A DNA stretch of 64,000 nucleotides from Aliarcobacter vitoriensis (GCF_003316695.1 NZ_PDKB01000010.1:38574-102573); one strand, 5' to 3'; positions 27,831 through 37,220 are shown, counted from the stretch's first letter. A program made the numbers and translations. The notes: generated by a model not told the origin, from the sequence alone.

Positions 27831-30569
27831 ATGAAAAGATATTTAGCATTAAAAGCTAGTGCTGGAAGTGGAAAAACTTTTGCATTAACTGTAAGATATA
27901 TTAGCCTATTGTTAAAAGGTGCAAATGCAAGTGAGATTTTAACACTTACTTTTACAAATAAAGCCGCACTTGAAATGAGCCAAAGAATATACAAAACTTT
28001 GCAAACATTGGGCGTTGATGAAGCATATTTAGGGGAATTAATAAGAGTTTCTGGATTTTCAAAAGAAGAGATTTTAGGTAAAAAATCATTTTTAATAAAA
28101 AGTTTTTCAAATGCTACAATCTCTATTTTTACAATAGATAAATTCGTAAATAAAATATTAAGAGAGTTTTGTGGTTACATAGGGATCAGTGATGATTTTG
28201 ATATAAAAAATGATGATATAGAACTTTTAAGCTACAAATTTTTACAATCTTTAGATGAAAATAGTTTTAAAGATTTGGTTGAATTTTCAAATTATGAAAG
28301 AAAAAAATTTAACTCAATTTTTGAACTTTTTAAAAGTTTGATAGAAAAAAATGAGCATATAAATCTTTTAGAGATTGATGGTTCTTTTATAAATTTACAA
28401 AAAGAAAATGTTTTACAACAAGCTTTTAAGATAAAAGAGCATTTTTTAAATTGTGCAAATGCTAGTAATAGTGCGATAAAAGCAGTAGATTTTACAAATT
28501 TTGAAGAATTATTTGAAAAAACTTGGATAGAAAAAGATAGTTTGTTTGACTACTCTTATTTTAAAAAGTGTGCAAATGATGAGATAAATCAAGAGTTTTT
28601 AAACTTAAAAGAAGAGTTTAAAAACTACTACAAATTACGAGCAACTTATAGTTTAAATAAAATTTTTAAACTATATTTGGAGTTTAAAGAGTATAAATTA
28701 AACTTCAATAAAATAAAAAACTATTTTGAATTCAATGATATTTCAAATCTAGTTTATGAACTTTTAAATCAAAAAATCAATAGAGATTTTTTATATTTTA
28801 GGCTTGATAGTACTTACCAGCATATTTTGATAGATGAGTTTCAAGATACTTCTATTTTGCAATACAAGATTTTAAAACCTTTAATAGAAGAGATTTTATC
28901 AGGAGATGAAACAAAATTTAAAACATTTTTTTATGTTGGAGATCCAAAACAAAGTATTTATAGATTTCGTGGTGGTAAAAGAGAACTTTTTGATTATGTT
29001 TTAAAAACAAATCCTATAATTGAACTTGAACATTTAGATACAAATTATCGTTCTTGTAAAAATATCATAGATTTTGTAAATAGTGCTTTTTTTAATTTGC
29101 CAAATTACGACTATCAACAACAAGAAAGTATCAGAAAAGATGGTTGTGTAGAAGTTATTGAAGATGAAAATCTACAAAATGAAGATAAATTTTTAAATAT
29201 ATCGTTAAAAATAGATGAACTTATAAATAGTGGAATAAATCCAAATGATATTGCGATTTTATGTTATACAAATGGGGATGTGCTAGAACTTTTTTACTAT
29301 CTAAAAGAAAAATTTCCAAATCTAAAAATCAAAACAGATATGACTTCAAAGCTTATCAATCAACAAAATGTAAAAGCTGTGATAAATGCTATAAAATATA
29401 TATATTTTGGTGAAGATATATATAAAGAGAATTTTAATGCTCTTTTAGGAAGAAAACTTTTAACTTCTTTTGAGTTTGATTTTGAAATATCACAAAAAAG
29501 TATGAGTCAGATTGTGTATGAACTTGCTAAACATTTTGATATTATAGATGAAAATATTGTGAAACTGATGGATATCGCAACAATTTATAACAATATTGTT
29601 GATTTTGTATATGAGATAGATAAACTTGAAACAAGTATAGAAAATAGTCAAGACAATGGACTTCAAATTTTAACTGTTTTTAAATCAAAAGGTTTGGAGT
29701 TTCATACAGTAATTGTACTTGATAGGATAAAAAGGAAGAATTTTGATAAAAGTTCTTTATTATTTGATTATGAAAATATAGGGTTGAAAAATATTTTTTA
29801 TAAAATATCAGGATATGAGAATTTTGATTTAGAGTACAAAAAAGCACAAGAAAAAGAGAAAAATTTAAGTTTAGATGATGATAAAAATGTTCTTTATGTA
29901 GCACTTACAAGGGCAAAAAACAATCTTATCATATTTAAAAAAGCTAAGTCATCGGCTTTTGATATTTTGGGATTAAGTGTTTGCAAAATAGGGCATTTAT
30001 CTCAAAGTGAAACTTTGAGTTTAGATAGAAAAATAAAAAAAATATCTTATACTCCTATATATTTGGGAAAACAAGAGCAAAAGATAGTAAATGAAAAAGG
30101 TGTTGAAGAAGATGAGATCTTAAAAGCTAGGTATTTTGGACTTGCAACTCACTATGTTTTAGAAATGATGAGTGAATTTACTATCTCTTCTATGCTTTAT
30201 GCTATAAATTTATCAAAAGCTAGATATTCAAACTATTTAGATGATATGGATTTTATAAAAATAGAAAAAGTTGTAAACAATCTAGTAGAAAATAGTTGTT
30301 TTCAAAGTTTGTTAGAAAATTCAAAAATAGTGCATGAACAAGCTTTGATGTATAAAGAAGAGCTGAAAATTCTTGATTTATTACTTTTTAAAGATGATTG
30401 TTTTTATATTATCGATTATAAAACAACAAGACAGATTTTAGATGAGCATAAAATACAAGTTAGCTACTATAAAAAAGCTATAAGTGATATTTTTACAAAT
30501 CATAATGTTAAAGCTTATCTGTTTTATTTGAAAGAAGATAGTTTGGATATTGTTGAAGTTGAGGTTTGA
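27831..30569 (+). CDS. addA: AddA-type RecB-like helicase/nuclease
   Basis: ATP-dependent helicase with C-terminal nuclease for processing double-strand breaks, paired with AddB. The 912 aa contain Walker A LKASAGSGKTFALTVRY (about residue 8), FTNKAALEMSQRI, Walker B LIDEFQDTS (about 331), GDPKQSIYRFRGGKR, LDTNYRSC, TVFKSKGLEFHTVIVLD and YVALTRAKNNL. The nuclease end shows YIIDYKTTR with a following QVSYY. At 912 aa it is short for the family, as in Helicobacter and Campylobacter. No SD precedes the ATG, and a TATAGT box 11 bases upstream suggests a very short leader. addB is not adjacent. Confidence 0.88.
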   Translation: MKRYLALKASAGSGKTFALTVRYISLLLKGANASEILTLTFTNKAALEMSQRIYKTLQTLGVDEAYLGELIRVSGFSKEEILGKKSFLIKSFSNATISIFTIDKFVNKILREFCGYIGISDDFDIKNDDIELLSYKFLQSLDENSFKDLVEFSNYERKKFNSIFELFKSLIEKNEHINLLEIDGSFINLQKENVLQQAFKIKEHFLNCANASNSAIKAVDFTNFEELFEKTWIEKDSLFDYSYFKKCANDEINQEFLNLKEEFKNYYKLRATYSLNKIFKLYLEFKEYKLNFNKIKNYFEFNDISNLVYELLNQKINRDFLYFRLDSTYQHILIDEFQDTSILQYKILKPLIEEILSGDETKFKTFFYVGDPKQSIYRFRGGKRELFDYVLKTNPIIELEHLDTNYRSCKNIIDFVNSAFFNLPNYDYQQQESIRKDGCVEVIEDENLQNEDKFLNISLKIDELINSGINPNDIAILCYTNGDVLELFYYLKEKFPNLKIKTDMTSKLINQQNVKAVINAIKYIYFGEDIYKENFNALLGRKLLTSFEFDFEISQKSMSQIVYELAKHFDIIDENIVKLMDIATIYNNIVDFVYEIDKLETSIENSQDNGLQILTVFKSKGLEFHTVIVLDRIKRKNFDKSSLLFDYENIGLKNIFYKISGYENFDLEYKKAQEKEKNLSLDDDKNVLYVALTRAKNNLIIFKKAKSSAFDILGLSVCKIGHLSQSETLSLDRKIKKISYTPIYLGKQEQKIVNEKGVEEDEILKARYFGLATHYVLEMMSEFTISSMLYAINLSKARYSNYLDDMDFIKIEKVVNNLVENSCFQSLLENSKIVHEQALMYKEELKILDLLLFKDDCFYIIDYKTTRQILDEHKIQVSYYKKAISDIFTNHNVKAYLFYLKEDSLDIVEVEV

Positions 30570-30644
30570 TTTATTGTATAAAGAATATTTTAGTTTATCT
30601 GAAATATGATTTTTGTATTTATTAGGACTGAATTCTCACTTCTT

Positions 30645-30678
30645 AATTAAAAAAAGGTTGAGCCTAAGCCCAACCTTT
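30645..30678 (-). terminator. Terminator of the porin gene
   Basis: On the minus strand GGTTGGGC pairs with GCTCAACC (one G-T wobble) around a 4-base loop and is followed by seven T residues. It lies about 30 bases after the porin stop codon. On the plus strand the hairpin has a mismatch and a weaker tail, so it mainly serves the porin. Confidence 0.85.
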
Positions 30679-30705
30679 GAAAGAAAGTTTTATACTCTAA
30701 AAAAA

Positions 30706-31977
30706 TTAGAATGTATAAGCAACTTGGATTCTTCCTCTATCTTGATCAATAGCTTTGTCACCACCGATTTTTTGCTCATAATTACCATATCTTACATAAG
30801 TAGTTAAGTTTTTAGACATTTTGTATGTTAATTGTCCATAAACTTCTTGTAATTTAATTTCTTCACCAACAAGAGAAGCATCAATTCCACCTAAATAAAC
30901 ATTATTAATAGTTCCTTTATTTGAACCATCAGCTTTTAAGTTTCCATAATGAGCTGTGAAGTTTAGGTTATCTAAGATATCAGCACCTAAAGCAGCTTGC
31001 CAATAATCAGCATCCGCTATACCATTAGAAGAGATAGCCCAACCTAAAGATGTATTTTTAGCATCTTGATCAAGTGCCGTTAAACCACCATCTTTACCTG
31101 TTTTAGTATATGCAACTCTAGCATTAACGATAGATACTTTACCATCTACAGCAAATCTAAACATAGAGTTTTTATCTTCTGCTAAACCTAAATCTTTTTG
31201 TCTTTGATCATCAAAGTTTAATTGAACATATCTAGCTTCTAAACCAATGTTTGCATTTTCAGCTAAATCAAATTTACCTGCAGCAGCTAATGTAAATGTA
31301 TCAAATGTATCTTCTAAATTTAAATACCAAGCTTCTAATTTAACGAAATCTAAATCTCCCATTAAAGCAGCTACATAAGTATTTTCAGTTCCATCAATTA
31401 GAGCTGTAGTACCTTTTACACCTAAACCACCATTTACATCTGGAGTTTTATCTAAATTAGTTTGGTTAAATCCTCCAAGAGCTACTGTAACTGGACCAAC
31501 TGTAGTTAGAGAAAGGATACCTGTACCTGTTTGCTCATTACCATTAATATCAGTTGCAACTGTATATGGAGTAGTTAAACCTTGTTTTCCAACATTTACT
31601 ATAGTATTTGGAATAGCTGTAAATCCAAAGTATGCTTGAGATAGCTCAACATCTACACTTGTATCACCATCGTCTTTTGCATCTAAACTAGCAAAACCTA
31701 AGCTACCTTCTTGACCTACTATAAATCTCGAGTTAAATTTAACATAGTCATTTACTTTTGAAGATAAATTTAATCCTACTTTATAATTGTTTTTTCCAGA
31801 ATCAGAATTTCCATTTTGTAAATAATCATTGTCATTGTGGAAATTATCATATCTATAAACTACAGATCCAGATACTTCTACATTTTTGATTGCTTCTTCT
31901 AATGGTTGAGCATTAGCAGTACTAAAACCAGCAACTGCAACAGCTGCTACTAAACTTAATTTTGAGATTTTTCTCAT
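30706..31977 (-). CDS. Major outer membrane porin (MOMP-like)
   Basis: An outer-membrane beta-barrel for passive solute diffusion, resembling the Campylobacter/Arcobacter major porin family. The 423 aa begin with a signal peptide (MRKISKLSLVAAVAVAGFS, cleavage likely after ANA near residue 23), then a Glu-rich start EEAIKNVEVSGSVVYRYDNF, repeated amphipathic strands with Asp/Asn-rich loops, and a terminal aromatic residue (QVAYTF) needed for BamA insertion. It has its own promoter, a structured 5-prime leader and a strong terminator, as expected of an abundant protein. Substrate preference cannot be read from the sequence. Confidence 0.88.
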   Translation of the reverse strand: MRKISKLSLVAAVAVAGFSTANAQPLEEAIKNVEVSGSVVYRYDNFHNDNDYLQNGNSDSGKNNYKVGLNLSSKVNDYVKFNSRFIVGQEGSLGFASLDAKDDGDTSVDVELSQAYFGFTAIPNTIVNVGKQGLTTPYTVATDINGNEQTGTGILSLTTVGPVTVALGGFNQTNLDKTPDVNGGLGVKGTTALIDGTENTYVAALMGDLDFVKLEAWYLNLEDTFDTFTLAAAGKFDLAENANIGLEARYVQLNFDDQRQKDLGLAEDKNSMFRFAVDGKVSIVNARVAYTKTGKDGGLTALDQDAKNTSLGWAISSNGIADADYWQAALGADILDNLNFTAHYGNLKADGSNKGTINNVYLGGIDASLVGEEIKLQEVYGQLTYKMSKNLTTYVRYGNYEQKIGGDKAIDQDRGRIQVAYTF

Positions 31978-31990
31978 ATTCGTTTCTCCT

Positions 31991-32059
31991 AAAATTTCGA
32001 AATTTTAATCGATTTGCAAAAAATAATATTTCCTTGCTTACCGTCGCGACTATTTTATA
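31991..32059 (-). promoter_or_regulatory. Porin promoter and palindromic leader
   Basis: On the minus strand a TATAAAAT -10 region starts at 32059, followed directly by the G+C-rich palindrome GTCGCGAC (32043-32050) near the expected start of transcription. The leader then contains the perfect 16-base palindrome AAAATTTCGAAATTTT (31991-32006) immediately before the AGGAG ribosome site, so an RNA hairpin could affect translation or mRNA stability. Confidence 0.55.
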
Positions 32060-32151
32060 TGAGAAAAAATTAAACTTTTCTTAAAGTCATTAAATATGTA
32101 TTAATTCTTGATTAATTTAAGTTTGGATTTATATTTGATAGATGATTTGGC

Positions 32152-32724
32152 TTAATTACTAGCAATAAAGTAGCGAATAGAAGCAAATCCATAGGCATTT
32201 GTTTGCGATATTTTATTTACTTGAATATCATTTATTATACCACCTAGTGCAAATATATTTAGACTCTTAAACTCTTTTATAGTTTGCTTTAAATCTTCTA
32301 TTCCTTTTTCTTCACCTTTATTTGGTGTATCAAAAATAGGTGAGTATGTTACAAAATCCACTTTTTTATCAAAGGCTAGTTTTAACTCTTTATGATTGTG
32401 ACAAGATATAATAGTTTTTAAATTTAGACTTTTTGCAAATCCTATTTTTTCAAATTGTGTTGAGTTTAGATGAACTCCATCAAAATTTAAATCTTTTGCT
32501 AGTTGAATATTGGAATTTAGATAGATATTTTTTATCTTAAATTCGTTGCAAGTATCTAAAAATAATTTTGCTAACTTTTCAAAGTTTGTAGATGTTTTAT
32601 CTCTAAAACAAGCAAAATCTATTTTGTGTAATTTTAAACTATTTTCTAAAGTTTGTTTAAATATTTTTGGATTATCTGAAAAATACTTTGGATCAGTGAT
32701 AAGATAAGATTTTATATTTGTCAT
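32152..32724 (-). CDS. ThiE/TenI-family (thiamine phosphate synthase-like) protein
   Basis: A 190-aa TIM-barrel of the thiamine phosphate synthase/TenI superfamily. Family signals: LITDPKYF at the start, DGVHLNS near residue 84, ISCHNHKEL near 105, TYSPIFDTPNKGEEKGI near 126 and IFALGGI near 151. Several positions of active ThiE are altered: the pyrophosphate-binding ND is NS, the Gln after GVHL is Ser, and the Asp of the following metal site is missing. It may therefore be a TenI-like or diverged enzyme, and I give no symbol. Transcribed behind a terminator after atpB, with no other thi genes and no TPP riboswitch nearby. Confidence 0.75.
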   Translation of the reverse strand: MTNIKSYLITDPKYFSDNPKIFKQTLENSLKLHKIDFACFRDKTSTNFEKLAKLFLDTCNEFKIKNIYLNSNIQLAKDLNFDGVHLNSTQFEKIGFAKSLNLKTIISCHNHKELKLAFDKKVDFVTYSPIFDTPNKGEEKGIEDLKQTIKEFKSLNIFALGGIINDIQVNKISQTNAYGFASIRYFIASN

Positions 32725-32735
32725 ATTCTCTCCAT

Positions 32736-32770
32736 AAAAAAAGGGAATAAGTTTTACTTATTCCCTTTTT
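32736..32770. terminator. Terminator between atpB and the ThiE-like gene
   Basis: A perfect stem of about 14 bp (core AAGGGAATAAG / CTTATTCCCTT) with a 5-base loop and A/T runs on both sides, just after the atpB stop on the minus strand. Confidence 0.9.
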
Positions 32771-32786
32771 ATTTTACAAAGACATC

Positions 32787-33473
32787 TTAATGATGTTCTT
32801 CTTCCATCATAATAGATCCTGCTATATAAACATAAGTTAGGATACTAAAAATAAATGCTTGTAACACACCCATTACAGCTAAAAGGAAAAATCCTGGTAA
32901 TGGCAAAATCCAAGGTACTAACATAAGAAGTACCATTAAGAACATATCATCTCCTCTTACAGAACCAAACAGCCTGAAAGATAAAGATACAATTCTTGAT
33001 AAATGAGAGATAATCTCTATTGGGAACATTAAAGGAGCTAATATTGGTAAAGGTCCCATAAAATGTTTGAAATAGTTTATAAAACCATTTTTCTTAATAC
33101 CTAAGTAGTTGTAATATACAAATACTATCAAAGCTAAAGATAAAGTAAAGTTGATATTTGAAGTTGGAGCTTCAAATCCTGGGATAACTCCCATCATATT
33201 ACTAACAAAAATAACTAAAGCCAATGAACCAATAAGTGGCATATAGATTCTTGAGTTTTGCTCTCCCATAGAATCTCTACCAATACCAATAACACCACCA
33301 ACAAATGCTTCCATAACATTTTGTGAACCAGTTGGAACTAGTTGCAATCTTCTAGTTGCCATATTTGAAATTAAGAAAATAATCCCAATTACTAAAACGT
33401 AGTGAGATAAAATTATCCATTCTTGTCCGTGTCCACCGATTGTTCCTAAGAATGTAAACAGTCTTCCTTCCAT
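32787..33473 (-). CDS. atpB: ATP synthase F0 subunit a
   Basis: Proton channel subunit of the F1F0 ATP synthase. The 228-aa protein has five to six membrane segments and the essential Arg in SLSFRLFGSVRGDDMF (about residue 160). The N-terminal side GGHGQEWIILSHYVLVIGII is as in Campylobacterota. It stands alone with its own TATAAT promoter; the rest of the atp operon is elsewhere, as in Campylobacter. Confidence 0.96.
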   Translation of the reverse strand: MEGRLFTFLGTIGGHGQEWIILSHYVLVIGIIFLISNMATRRLQLVPTGSQNVMEAFVGGVIGIGRDSMGEQNSRIYMPLIGSLALVIFVSNMMGVIPGFEAPTSNINFTLSLALIVFVYYNYLGIKKNGFINYFKHFMGPLPILAPLMFPIEIISHLSRIVSLSFRLFGSVRGDDMFLMVLLMLVPWILPLPGFFLLAVMGVLQAFIFSILTYVYIAGSIMMEEEHH

Positions 33474-33518
33474 ACTCTTCCTTTGTCTTTGTTTCTACAT
33501 TTACTAAATTATGCTTGG

Positions 33519-33524
33519 ATTATA
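33519..33524 (-). promoter_or_regulatory. -10 box for atpB
   Basis: TATAAT on the minus strand about 45 bases upstream of the atpB ATG, in the gap after ilvA. The leader holds the SD AAAGGAAG. Confidence 0.65.
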
Positions 33525-33565
33525 ATATTTGTTTTCTAAAAATTTTATAAATGTTGTAAAATAAT

Positions 33566-34771
33566 TTAGATTTGTTTAAATCTATATCCATATTGTTTCA
33601 AATTTTCTCTTATTTGCTCTTGATGTTCTTCACCTTTTGTTGCTAAAGCGATAGTTACATGTGCTTCTCCAAACTCTAGTTTTAAAGAGTTTCTATCAAA
33701 ATCTATTTGAACTATATTTGCTGAACATTGTGAGAATACTTCCGTTAAGTGCATCAAAGCCCCTGGTTTATCCATAAGTGTAACTATAAGATTCATTTTT
33801 CTATGAGATTTTATTAAACCTTTTTCAATAATAAGTGATAACATAGTAACATCTATATTTCCACCACTAACTATTGCACAAACTTTTTTATTTGCAATAT
33901 CAACTTTATCATGCATAATAGCAGCAACTGAAACTGCTCCTGCACCTTCAACCATAAGTTTATGTCGTTCTAATAAAAATAAAATTGCATTTGCTGTTTC
34001 GTTGTCACTTACTTCTACTATTTCATCTACATACTCTAAAATAATATCAAGTAATTTTGGTGTTACATCACGTACTGCTATTCCATCTGCTATTGTTCTT
34101 ACACTTGAAGAGTCTATTGGCATTCTAGCTTCAAAACTTTCTTTCATACCTTTTGCACCACTTGCTACAACACCAGTTATTTTTATGTTTGGATTTATAG
34201 ATTTTGCTGCTATTGCAATACCTGCAATTAATCCTCCACCACCAATTGGTACGATAATTTGTTCTATATCTTCAATATTTTCTAAAATTTCTAGTGCAAT
34301 TGTTCCTTGCCCTGCTATAACTTCATCATCAGCAAATGGATGAACAAACTCTTTATTGTTTTCTTTTGCAAATTTTACTGCACTTGCATATGCTTCATCA
34401 AAATTTTCACCAGTTAAAACAACATTTGCTCCATAAGATTTTACTCCTGAAACTTTTGTAAGTGGAGTTGCTTCTGGCATAAAAATAGTTGCTTCACAGC
34501 CAAAATATTGGGCTGCAAAAGCTAAACCTTGAGCATGGTTTCCTGCACTTGCTGCTACAACTCCTGCTTTTCTTTTACTATCATCAAGCATTGCTACTTT
34601 GTTAAAAGCACCTCTTAATTTAAAACTTCCTGTTATTTGTAGATTGTCTTCTTTTAGGAAAATTTGGGCATTTTTTTCAATACTTAAAAAAGGAGCTTTC
34701 ATAAGTGGAGTTTTAGAAACTGTATTTTCTAATCTTTTTTTTGCATCTTTTATATCGTTTAGTGTAATCAT
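33566..34771 (-). CDS. ilvA: Threonine dehydratase (deaminase)
   Basis: PLP enzyme converting threonine to 2-oxobutanoate, the entry to isoleucine synthesis. The 401 aa have the PLP lysine in QITGSFKLRGAFNK (about residue 52), the SAGNHAQGLAFAA loop, the phosphate-binding GGGGLIAGIA and a C-terminal ACT-like domain (about residues 325-401, LIVTLMDKPGALMHLTEVF). A weak 7-bp stem-loop (33567-33584) overlaps its stop codon. Its reactive enamine product is a substrate class for RidA, a member of which is encoded at 42.4 kb. Confidence 0.94.
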   Translation of the reverse strand: MITLNDIKDAKKRLENTVSKTPLMKAPFLSIEKNAQIFLKEDNLQITGSFKLRGAFNKVAMLDDSKRKAGVVAASAGNHAQGLAFAAQYFGCEATIFMPEATPLTKVSGVKSYGANVVLTGENFDEAYASAVKFAKENNKEFVHPFADDEVIAGQGTIALEILENIEDIEQIIVPIGGGGLIAGIAIAAKSINPNIKITGVVASGAKGMKESFEARMPIDSSSVRTIADGIAVRDVTPKLLDIILEYVDEIVEVSDNETANAILFLLERHKLMVEGAGAVSVAAIMHDKVDIANKKVCAIVSGGNIDVTMLSLIIEKGLIKSHRKMNLIVTLMDKPGALMHLTEVFSQCSANIVQIDFDRNSLKLEFGEAHVTIALATKGEEHQEQIRENLKQYGYRFKQI

Positions 34772-34886
34772 CTTCTATCTTTTTTGAGAAATTTTAGTGG
34801 ATTTTATCAGAAATTGGTTTAATAGTTGAAAAAATTGTGAATGAGTTTATTCTTGATAATGTATTAATTTGAATTGATTTTATCAA

Positions 34887-34920
34887 AATAGCTAGAGCAA
34901 ATGCTCTTAGCTATTTTTTA
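34887..34920 (-). terminator. Terminator overlapping the metE stop codon
   Basis: A stem of 12 bp with one bulge (AATAGCTA-GAGC paired with GCTC-TAGCTATT) and a 4-base loop. It overlaps the last three codons and the stop of metE. T residues follow on the minus strand. Confidence 0.8.
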
Positions 34921-37171
34921 CTATTCTTACTGCTTCAACAAGATTTTTTAAGCTCTCTTTTACTTCTGGCCATTTTCTTGTTTTTAATCCACAATCTGGA
35001 TTTATCCATAATTGTTCTTTTGGTAAAACTTCAACTAAAGCTTTAATTTGTTCAACCATTTCTTCAACACTTGGAACTCTTGGGCTATGAATATCATAAA
35101 TTCCAGGTCCTATTTCTTGTTTATATGCTACTTCTTTGAAAATTCTCAATAGTCTATTTCCACTTCTTGCTGTTTCAATAGAGATAACATCAGCATCCAT
35201 TGCTTCAATAGTTTTTATAATATCATTGAATTCGCTATAACACATATGAGTGTGAATTTGAGTATTTGCTTCTGCACAACTTACACTTAAACGGAAGTTT
35301 TCAACTGCCCAATCTTCATAAGCTTTGATATTTTCTTTTCTAAGTGGATAACCCTCTTTGAATGCTGCTTCATCAACTTGAATCATTTTAATTCCAGCAT
35401 TTTGTAAATCATCCACTTCTTTATTGATTGCTAAAGCTATTTGTTTTGTTACTTCATTTCTTGGCATATCATCTCTTACAAATGACCAGTTAAGAATTGT
35501 AACAGGACCTGTTAGCATACCTTTCATAACTTTTTTAGTTTTACTTTGAGCATATTTTATCCACTCAACAGTCATTGGATTTGGTCTTGAAACATCACCA
35601 AAAATAACAGGTGGTTTTACGCATCTACTTCCATATGATTGTACCCAAGCATTTTGAGTAAATGCAAAACCTTCCATTAATTCACCAAAATATTCAACCA
35701 TATCATTTCTTTCTGGTTCTCCATGAACTAAAACATCAAGTCCAATTTCATCTTGGAATTCTACACAATCATCAATATATTTTTTAATTTCAGCTTCATA
35801 TTGCTCTTTTGAAATAGCATTTGCTTTATATTGTTTTCTATTTTCTCTAATTTCTGGAGTTTGAGGAAATGACCCAATAGTTGTAGTTGCAAGTGCGTCG
35901 TATTTAAAAAATTCTCTTTGAACTTTTATTCTATCTTCAAATTTGTCAGCTCTTTGGAATACTTTTAAATTTTTGATTTCATCTTGAACTTTTGCATTAT
36001 GAATTTTTGTAGATATTTTTCTTTTTGCATTTTCTTCAGCATTTTTCTTTATATTTGCATTGTCATCAAGAGAAAGTTTTAAATCAAAGAATTGTTTTGT
36101 TACAAGTGATAACTCTTTTAATTTTTCAGTTGCAAATGCTAGCCAAGATTTAATTTCACTATCTAATTTTTCTTCATAATTTAAAGTAAAAGGAACGTGT
36201 AAAAGTGAGCAAGAAGTTCCTATTATGATATTTTCTTTTGAAATAACATTTGAAATTTTATTTAGTAAAGCTAATTTATCTTCAAAGTTACTTTTCCAAA
36301 TATTTCTTCCATCAATAACACCAGCTATCAAAACTTTGTTTGAATTTTTGATTATTTCTAAAGCCTCAAGATTTTTGCTTCCATGAATAAAATCTAATCC
36401 TAAAGCCCAAATTGGAGTATTTACTAAGATTTTTGTTGCTTCATTTGAGTGTTCAAAATATGTTGTTACAACTATTTTAATATTTGGTGCAACGCTTGAA
36501 AGTGCATCGTAAACTGGTTTTAATAGAGATAAAACTTTTGTATCTAAATCTTTTACAAAAAGTGGTTCAGCAAATTCAACTACAATTTCTTCATCAAGTT
36601 TTGAAATTTCCAATAACAGTTCTTTATAAACATCAACTACACTATTTATATGAGCAAAAACATCACTATTATCAACACTTTTTGATAATCCTAAATATGT
36701 TATTGCACCAATCAAATTTATTTTTGTGTTTATTTCTAATTCTTTTGCTTCTTTATACTCTTCTATTACTTTTTTAGAGTTTAAAGCAAATTTTGTATCT
36801 TTAGATATTTCAGGTACGATATAATGGTAGTTTGTATTAAACCATTTTGTCATCTCCATAGCAACAGAATCTTGATTTCCTCTTGCCATCGCAAAATATA
36901 ACTCTTCATTTTTTAGGTGTTGAAATCTTTGTGGAATAGCTCCAAGTAAAATTGTAGTATCTAACATATTGTCATAATATGAGAAATCATTTGAAGCTAT
37001 AAAATCTATTTTTGCTTCTTTTTGGTATGTCCAGTGTCTTTTTCTAAGACTTTCTGCTACATATTTTACTTCATCAAAGTCTGTTTGTTTTGCCCAGTAT
37101 TGTTCTAAAACTTTTTTTAACTCTCTTTTTTCTCCAATTCTTGGAAATCCTATTACATAATTTTTTGACAT
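34907..37171 (-). CDS. metE: Cobalamin-independent methionine synthase
   Basis: Transfers a methyl group from methyltetrahydrofolate polyglutamate to homocysteine. The 754 aa form the double-barrel MetE. Zinc ligands are in THMCYSEF (His and Cys, about residues 635-637), the nearby Glu and NPDCGLKTR (Cys about 720). The N-terminus NYVIGFPRIGEKRELKK is diagnostic. An ATG at 37189 is in frame, but the start at 37171 has AAAGGA six bases upstream and matches the family. It is monocistronic, with a terminator overlapping its end and a hairpin in front of the SD. Confidence 0.97.
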   Translation of the reverse strand: MSKNYVIGFPRIGEKRELKKVLEQYWAKQTDFDEVKYVAESLRKRHWTYQKEAKIDFIASNDFSYYDNMLDTTILLGAIPQRFQHLKNEELYFAMARGNQDSVAMEMTKWFNTNYHYIVPEISKDTKFALNSKKVIEEYKEAKELEINTKINLIGAITYLGLSKSVDNSDVFAHINSVVDVYKELLLEISKLDEEIVVEFAEPLFVKDLDTKVLSLLKPVYDALSSVAPNIKIVVTTYFEHSNEATKILVNTPIWALGLDFIHGSKNLEALEIIKNSNKVLIAGVIDGRNIWKSNFEDKLALLNKISNVISKENIIIGTSCSLLHVPFTLNYEEKLDSEIKSWLAFATEKLKELSLVTKQFFDLKLSLDDNANIKKNAEENAKRKISTKIHNAKVQDEIKNLKVFQRADKFEDRIKVQREFFKYDALATTTIGSFPQTPEIRENRKQYKANAISKEQYEAEIKKYIDDCVEFQDEIGLDVLVHGEPERNDMVEYFGELMEGFAFTQNAWVQSYGSRCVKPPVIFGDVSRPNPMTVEWIKYAQSKTKKVMKGMLTGPVTILNWSFVRDDMPRNEVTKQIALAINKEVDDLQNAGIKMIQVDEAAFKEGYPLRKENIKAYEDWAVENFRLSVSCAEANTQIHTHMCYSEFNDIIKTIEAMDADVISIETARSGNRLLRIFKEVAYKQEIGPGIYDIHSPRVPSVEEMVEQIKALVEVLPKEQLWINPDCGLKTRKWPEVKESLKNLVEAVRIVKNS

Positions 37172-37190
37172 TATTAATCCTTTTTTCAAA

Positions 37191-37220
37191 GGTTCCTTTT
37201 AAAAAAAGAACCATACTATA
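37191..37220 (-). promoter_or_regulatory. Hairpin and -10 box in front of metE
   Basis: The inverted repeat GGTTC...GAACC (37191-37195 and 37208-37212) extends inward through T and A runs, giving about nine paired bases on the minus-strand RNA. A TATAGT -10 is at 37215-37220, directly adjoining, and the SD follows about ten bases after the hairpin. The 3-prime arm itself contains an SD-like AAAAGGA that would be hidden in the stem. Confidence 0.5.

Noticed and set aside
30613..30807. Short plus-strand frame after addA
   Set aside because: It runs through the porin terminator and into the porin gene, with no ribosome site and no recognisable product.
32725..32786. TPP riboswitch upstream of the ThiE-like gene
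   Set aside because: The 62-base gap is taken up by the atpB terminator; no conserved TPP core is present.
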